NCBI GenBank assembly: GCA_043744375.1
Contig: JAYTUU010000117.1
Location: forward strand, 1 to 19,248
Reading direction: 5' to 3'
Length of the DNA: 19,248 nt
Source: CAIYPH01 sp043744375
Lineage (GTDB): Bacteria > Pseudomonadota > Alphaproteobacteria > Acetobacterales > Acetobacteraceae
Shown here one piece after another: positions 15,073-19,248 of this stretch; within the stretch, counting starts at the first letter, position 1; each line of letters starts with the position of its first letter. Made by a program: the position numbers and the translations under genes. The notes beneath the pieces were generated by a model. The model was not told the origin of the DNA. It made no database searches and was given only the letters and a program-made list of their open reading frames with translations.

Positions 15073-15237
15073 ATAATTCTCGCTCTTGTTGCTTCCTACC
15101 CGCCCATACGACCACCAACTGCGGTGCCGAGGCAAGAATAGCCGCCCACTGCGAGAAGCACGGCGATGAACCAGGGCACCCTTGCCGATCCACGCCGATG
15201 CCGCGAAACTGCGCCCAGCAATTCCGGAGACGTCTGC

Positions 15238-16083
15238 GTGGCACAGTTCAAGAGCACCAAAAACTACATCGCCTCGCGCGATCTCGAAGTCGCCGTCAAT
15301 GCCGCGGTCACCTTGCAGCGTCCGTTGCTGGTCAAGGGCGAGCCCGGGACCGGCAAGACGGTGCTGGCCCACGAGGTGGCCAAGGCGCTCGGCAAGCCGC
15401 TGATCGAGTGGCACATCAAATCGACCACCAAGGCGCAGCAGGGGCTGTACGAGTACGACGCCGTCTCGCGCCTGCGCGATGGCCAGCTTGGCGATCCGCG
15501 CGTGCACGAGATCGGCAACTACATCGTGCACGGCAAACTATGGGACGCCTTCGAGGCGGATGAACAGGTGGTGGTGCTGATCGACGAGATCGACAAGGCC
15601 GATATCGAGTTCCCCAACGATCTGCTGCTCGAACTCGATCGCATGCAGTTCTTCGTCTACGAAACCCGCAAGACGGTGATGGCGAAACATCGCCCGATCG
15701 TGATCATCACCTCCAACAACGAGAAGGAACTGCCGGACGCCTTCCTGCGCCGCTGCTTCTTCCACTACATCCGCTTCCCCGATCGCGAAACGATGGAGCG
15801 GATCGTGCAGTCCCACTATCCGAACATCAAGGAAGACCTGGCCCGCGACGCGTTGACCGTGTTCTTCAAGGTGCGCGAAGTGCCGGGCCTGAAGAAGAAG
15901 CCGGCGACCTCTGAATTGCTGGACTGGCTGAAGCTCCTGATGGTCGAAGACCTCTCCCCCGAAGTGCTGCGCTCGCGCGAGCCGCATGTGGTCATCCCCC
16001 CGCTGCACGGCGCGCTGCTCAAGAACGAGCAGGATGTACACCTGTTCGAGCGCATCGCCTTCCTGTCCCGCCGCGGAGGCTAG
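15238..16083 (+). CDS. MoxR-family AAA+ ATPase (CoxD-like)
   Basis: A 281-residue cytoplasmic AAA+ ATPase. Walker A is GEPGTGKT at 34-41 and Walker B is VVLIDEID with D116/E117. The sensor stretch is IVIITSNNEKELPDAFLRRC, followed by FPDRETM. MoxR ATPases act with VWA partners as chaperones that mature or load metal cofactors into enzymes, as CoxD does for CO dehydrogenase. The start is taken as GTG at 15238, with GGAGA about 8 bases upstream and the usual family N-terminus right after. The upstream ATG at 15166 has no good site. It is followed 2 bp later by the VWA gene, which is the usual pairing. Confidence 0.88.
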   Translation: MAQFKSTKNYIASRDLEVAVNAAVTLQRPLLVKGEPGTGKTVLAHEVAKALGKPLIEWHIKSTTKAQQGLYEYDAVSRLRDGQLGDPRVHEIGNYIVHGKLWDAFEADEQVVVLIDEIDKADIEFPNDLLLELDRMQFFVYETRKTVMAKHRPIVIITSNNEKELPDAFLRRCFFHYIRFPDRETMERIVQSHYPNIKEDLARDALTVFFKVREVPGLKKKPATSELLDWLKLLMVEDLSPEVLRSREPHVVIPPLHGALLKNEQDVHLFERIAFLSRRGG

Positions 16084-16085
16084 CC

Positions 16086-17264
16086 ATGCTTGCCACCTTC
16101 ATCATCGCGTTGCGGCAAGGCGGCGTTCCCGCTTCGGTGACCGAGTATCTGTCGCTGCTCGGCGCGATGAAGGCGGGGGTGGCGGAGTATAACGTCGAGG
16201 ATTTCTACTACCTGTGCCGCGCGGCATTGGTGAAGGACGAGCGCCACCTCGATCGATTCGATCGGGTGTTCGGCGAGGTCTTCAAGGGCCTGGAACCGCT
16301 GGCGGGCGACGCGGTCCAGGAACTACCTGAGGAGTGGCTGCGCAAGCTCGCCGAGAAGTTGCTGACGCCCGAGGAGATGGCCGAGATCAAGGCGCTCGGC
16401 GGCTTCGAGAAGCTGATGGAGACGTTGCGCGAACGCCTCGCCGAGCAGCAGGGGCGCCACCAGGGCGGCTCGAAATGGATCGGCACCGCCGGCACCTCGC
16501 CATTCGGGGCCGAGGGCTACAACCCCGAAGGCGTGCGCATCGGCCAGAAGGAAAGCCGCCACCGCCGCGCGGTGAAGGTGTGGGACAAGCGCGAATTTCG
16601 CGATCTCGACGACAATGTCGAACTCGGCACCCGCAACATGAAGCTCGCGCTGCGCCGCCTGCGCCGCTTCGCCCGCCAGGGCACGCCGACCGAACTAGAC
16701 ATGCCCGACACCATCCGCTCAACCGCCAACAACGCCGGCCATCTCGATCTGAAGATGATCCCGGAGCGGCGCAACAACATCAAGATTTTGCTGCTGCTGG
16801 ATATCGGCGGCTCGATGGACGACCATATTCGTATCTGCGAAGAACTGTTCTCGGCCGCCCGCAGCGAATTCAAGCACATGGAGTCGTTCTACTTCCACAA
16901 CTGCCCGTACGAGCGGCTGTGGCGGACCAACCGGCGGCGCAAGGAGAGCGAGTTGTCGACGCTGGAGGTGATGCGCACCTACGGCCCGGACTACAAGCTC
17001 ATCATGGTCGGCGACGCCACCATGAGCCCGTACGAAATCTCCCACGCCGGCGGCAGCGTCGAGCATTTCAACGACGAGGCCGGCATTGTCTGGATGCAGC
17101 GCCTGACCGGGCATTTCCGCCGCAGCGCCTGGCTCAACCCGCAGCAGGAGCGCACATGGGACCATGTGAATTCGCTCGGCATGATGCGCAACATCATGGA
17201 GGGCCGGATGTTCCCGCTCACCCTCGGCGGGCTCGATACGATGACCAAGGAACTCAGCCGGTAA
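16086..17264 (+). CDS. VWA-domain CoxE-like protein
   Basis: A 392-residue soluble protein, the standard partner of the MoxR ATPase. The N-terminal half is helical and charged. The VWA domain begins around 230 with the metal-ion site DIGGSM at 239-244, where Gly replaces the first Ser of the classical DxSxS; CoxE-like proteins often show this. Two further hallmarks are ESFYFHNCPYERLW and IMVGDATMSPYEI. The C-terminal part, with W-LNP and LGGLDTM, is typical. It starts 2 bp after the MoxR stop and so is translated from the same mRNA. The client enzyme is not in the window. It ends 9 bp from the convergent flavoprotein gene. Confidence 0.87.
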   Translation: MLATFIIALRQGGVPASVTEYLSLLGAMKAGVAEYNVEDFYYLCRAALVKDERHLDRFDRVFGEVFKGLEPLAGDAVQELPEEWLRKLAEKLLTPEEMAEIKALGGFEKLMETLRERLAEQQGRHQGGSKWIGTAGTSPFGAEGYNPEGVRIGQKESRHRRAVKVWDKREFRDLDDNVELGTRNMKLALRRLRRFARQGTPTELDMPDTIRSTANNAGHLDLKMIPERRNNIKILLLLDIGGSMDDHIRICEELFSAARSEFKHMESFYFHNCPYERLWRTNRRRKESELSTLEVMRTYGPDYKLIMVGDATMSPYEISHAGGSVEHFNDEAGIVWMQRLTGHFRRSAWLNPQQERTWDHVNSLGMMRNIMEGRMFPLTLGGLDTMTKELSR

Positions 17265-17273
17265 GGCGCCGCC

Positions 17274-19070
17274 TCAACTGAGGTGATGCACCGGCGCGAG
17301 GGCATAGACCGGCGTCGCGATCCCCTCCATCCGCGCCTTGACCTGCAACGCCAGATAGCGCGAGAAATGGCGGGACTGCGCGAGATTTCCCCCGTGGAAC
17401 CACAACCCCTCCTGCCGCGTCGGCTTCCACATATTGCGCAACTCGCCCTCCCACGGCCCCGGGTCCTTGTTGGTATCCGAGCCGAGGCCCCAGCACTTGC
17501 CCACCTTGTCCGCGACCTCCTGCGACATCAGCTTCGCCGCCCAGCCGTTCATCGAGCCATAGCCGGTGGCGTAGACAATGAGGTCGGCCGGCAATTCCTC
17601 GCCGTTGGTCAGCACGACCGAATGCGGCCGGATTTCCGCCACCTCGACGCCGCTGCGCAGGCCGACATCGCCATTGGCCACCAGGTCGGAGCCGCCGACG
17701 TCGATGTAATAGCCCGAGCCGCGACGATGATACTTCATCGACAATCCCGTGCCGTCCTCGCCGAAATCCAGCATGAAGCCGACGGCGCGCAGCCGGGCGT
17801 AGAACGCGGCGTCGACCTCCTGCATCCGCGTGCAGGCGGGGGCCTGCGCCAGCGGCCACAGCGCATAGGGCATCGAGGCGACCGTCAGATCGGCTTCGTC
17901 CGTGCTGATGCCCTGCCGCACCGCCGCTTCCGAATACAGCCCGGCATCGCCCCCGCGCCGCAGCGTGCTGGCGCGCGCGACGGTGGTCGAAGAACGCTGG
18001 ATCATCGTCACCGTGGCGCCGTGCTCCCACAGATCGGTGGCGATGTCGTGCGCGGAGTTGTTGGAGCCGACGACGATGCAGGTCTTGCCGGCATACCCAT
18101 CGCCACCGGGATGGGCGGAGGAATGGTGCTGCTTGCCGGCAAACGTTTCGGCGCCCTTGATCGCCGGCACTTCCGGCACCCCGGACATGCCGGTCGCCAG
18201 CACGACGTGCTTGGGCCGCAAGATCATTGTCTGCCCGGCGCGCTCCACGACCACCGTCCATTCGCCCTTGGCCGCGTCGTAGCATGCGCTCTTGCAGGGG
18301 GTGGAGGCCCAGTAGTCGAGTTCCATCAGCGTCGTATAGGCCTCCAGCCAGTCGCCCATCTTGTCCTTCGGCGTATAGACCGGCCAATGCTCGGGGAAGG
18401 GCAGATAGGGCATATGGTCGTACCAGACGGGGTCATGCAGGCACAGCGACTTGTAGCGATTGCGCCACGCGTCGCCCGGCCGCGCGTTCGCATCGATGAT
18501 CAGCGTGGGCACGCCGATCCGCTTCATCCTCGCCCCCAGCCCGATGCCGCCCTGGCCGCCGCCGATGATCAGGCAGTACGGCTGCGTCGTGATGCCGAGT
18601 TCCGCCGCCGCCTGCTGCCGCCTTTCCAGCCAGGCCTGTCGGCCACCCTTCAATGCGCCGTGGACGACGCCCTCCTCGCGGGTCGGGCCGCGCTGCTCCT
18701 CGAAGCCCTTGAGTTCGCGCATGGTGGTGAACAGCGTCCACGCCTTGCCGTCGCGCAGCCGAAGATGGCCACGGCCGCGGGCAACCGCCGTCTCGAAGGT
18801 GAACCAGGCGCTGGTAACCCCATCCGCCAGCGTGGCCTCGCCATCAACGTGCCAGGCGGTCGGGCGGGTCTGGTTCAGCGTCGCCGCGAGCATCTCGGCG
18901 ATCGCCGCGGGGCCTTCCATCGTCTTGATATTCCAGGTGAAAGCCACGATGTCGCGCCAGAATCCAGCGGTCGCGAACATCGCAACGGCCGCATCGCGAT
19001 CGCCGCTTGCGAGGGCCACCTCGAAAGCCGTCAGCCAGTCCGCCGCCTGCCGCGTCGCACCCTGTGCCAT
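17274..19070 (-). CDS. SnoaL/NTF2-like domain fused to flavin-containing monooxygenase
   Basis: A 598-residue cytoplasmic flavoprotein predicted to use FAD, NAD(P)H and O2 to oxygenate an unknown small molecule. Residues 1 to about 140 look like a SnoaL/NTF2-type domain. The FAD site is LIIGGGQGGIGLG with GxGxxG at 170-175. The FMO-like fingerprint FAGKQHHSSAH lies at 310-320, with H316 conserved but His where Tyr, Phe or Trp is usual. The NAD(P) site is VVGSNNSAHD (333-342), and the late ATGYGS motif is at 501-506. The ATG at 19070 is preceded by GGGAG. The longer open frame to 19226 has no support. N- or S-oxygenation, or Baeyer-Villiger chemistry, are alternatives. Confidence 0.87.
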   Translation of the reverse strand: MAQGATRQAADWLTAFEVALASGDRDAAVAMFATAGFWRDIVAFTWNIKTMEGPAAIAEMLAATLNQTRPTAWHVDGEATLADGVTSAWFTFETAVARGRGHLRLRDGKAWTLFTTMRELKGFEEQRGPTREEGVVHGALKGGRQAWLERRQQAAAELGITTQPYCLIIGGGQGGIGLGARMKRIGVPTLIIDANARPGDAWRNRYKSLCLHDPVWYDHMPYLPFPEHWPVYTPKDKMGDWLEAYTTLMELDYWASTPCKSACYDAAKGEWTVVVERAGQTMILRPKHVVLATGMSGVPEVPAIKGAETFAGKQHHSSAHPGGDGYAGKTCIVVGSNNSAHDIATDLWEHGATVTMIQRSSTTVARASTLRRGGDAGLYSEAAVRQGISTDEADLTVASMPYALWPLAQAPACTRMQEVDAAFYARLRAVGFMLDFGEDGTGLSMKYHRRGSGYYIDVGGSDLVANGDVGLRSGVEVAEIRPHSVVLTNGEELPADLIVYATGYGSMNGWAAKLMSQEVADKVGKCWGLGSDTNKDPGPWEGELRNMWKPTRQEGLWFHGGNLAQSRHFSRYLALQVKARMEGIATPVYALAPVHHLS

Positions 19071-19222
19071 GATCTGCCCACTCCCGCTTGGTTGGCGCGA
19101 GTGTCCGGGCACCCCGGCGCCGGCGCAAGTCCTCACCATGGCAACCCTGCCTAAGCAGAGATTCGCAGGTTGGCCAACGGAAGGGCGTGCGTTTGCAGCG
19201 ACGGCAAGCGCGCCTCCGGCGG

Positions 19223-19243
19223 CCAAGGGCCAGTGGCCCTTGG
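19223..19243. repeat. Perfect 9-bp stem with 3-base loop at the right edge
   Basis: CCAAGGGCC, loop AGT, then GGCCCTTGG. It lies in the region upstream of the flavoprotein gene, where no gene is visible (19071-19248). It may be the terminator of a gene beyond the edge or a copy of a dispersed hairpin repeat. Only 5 bases follow it in the window, so the flank cannot be judged. Confidence 0.5.
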
Positions 19244-19248
19244 AACCC

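Noticed and set aside
17283..19154. 623-codon open frame antisense to the flavoprotein
   Set aside because: Same effect: Arg/His/Gly-rich shadow of a gene with clear FAD and NAD(P) motifs on the other strand.

Overview
The window is high-GC DNA (by eye well over 60% G+C). Its gene families fit an alphaproteobacterium, most likely of the Acetobacteraceae/Rhodospirillales type. That placement is an inference from composition and gene content; no rRNA, tRNA or marker gene is present. There is no CRISPR array, transposase or integrase, and no gene-free stretch longer than 300 bp.

Left part (1-2530). A minus-strand group runs right to left: an SDR gene reduced to its two ends (2170-2341), an intact SDR oxidoreductase (1389-2159) and a GT4-like glycosyltransferase (146-1342). 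A perfect 24-bp palindrome lies just past the last stop. The divergent spacer at 2342-2530 holds a 37-bp tandem duplication and a likely promoter for the next operon.

Two-gene plus operon (2531-5933). A single-chain 2-oxoacid dehydrogenase E1 (alpha + beta + lipoyl domain) is followed one base later by a D-2-hydroxyacid dehydrogenase. Together they could oxidise a D-2-hydroxyacid to its 2-oxoacid and decarboxylate it onto lipoate. E2 and E3 are not in the window. Convergent to it are a GYD-domain protein and a GntR/UTRA regulator.

Central plus run (7299-13892). An epoxide-hydrolase-like alpha/beta hydrolase is followed by a tightly packed dipeptide-type ABC transporter: binding protein, a shrunken cupin ORF, and two permeases. 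The last transporter gene overlaps a double-SIS protein resembling type II glucosamine-6-phosphate deaminase. No transporter ATPase is present. An unrecognised 190-residue protein and the two ends of an MFS transporter follow.

Right part (13897-19248). A class III CoA-transferase on the minus strand diverges from a MoxR AAA ATPase plus VWA (CoxE-like) pair. A SnoaL-FMO fusion flavoprotein converges on that pair. A hairpin sits at the right edge.

The most unusual theme is that three unrelated genes (SDR, DMSP-lyase-like cupin, MFS) each keep their beginning and end but lack most of the middle. The most coherent candidate system is the GntR/UTRA regulator with the peptide-type ABC transporter and the amino-sugar-type SIS enzyme.
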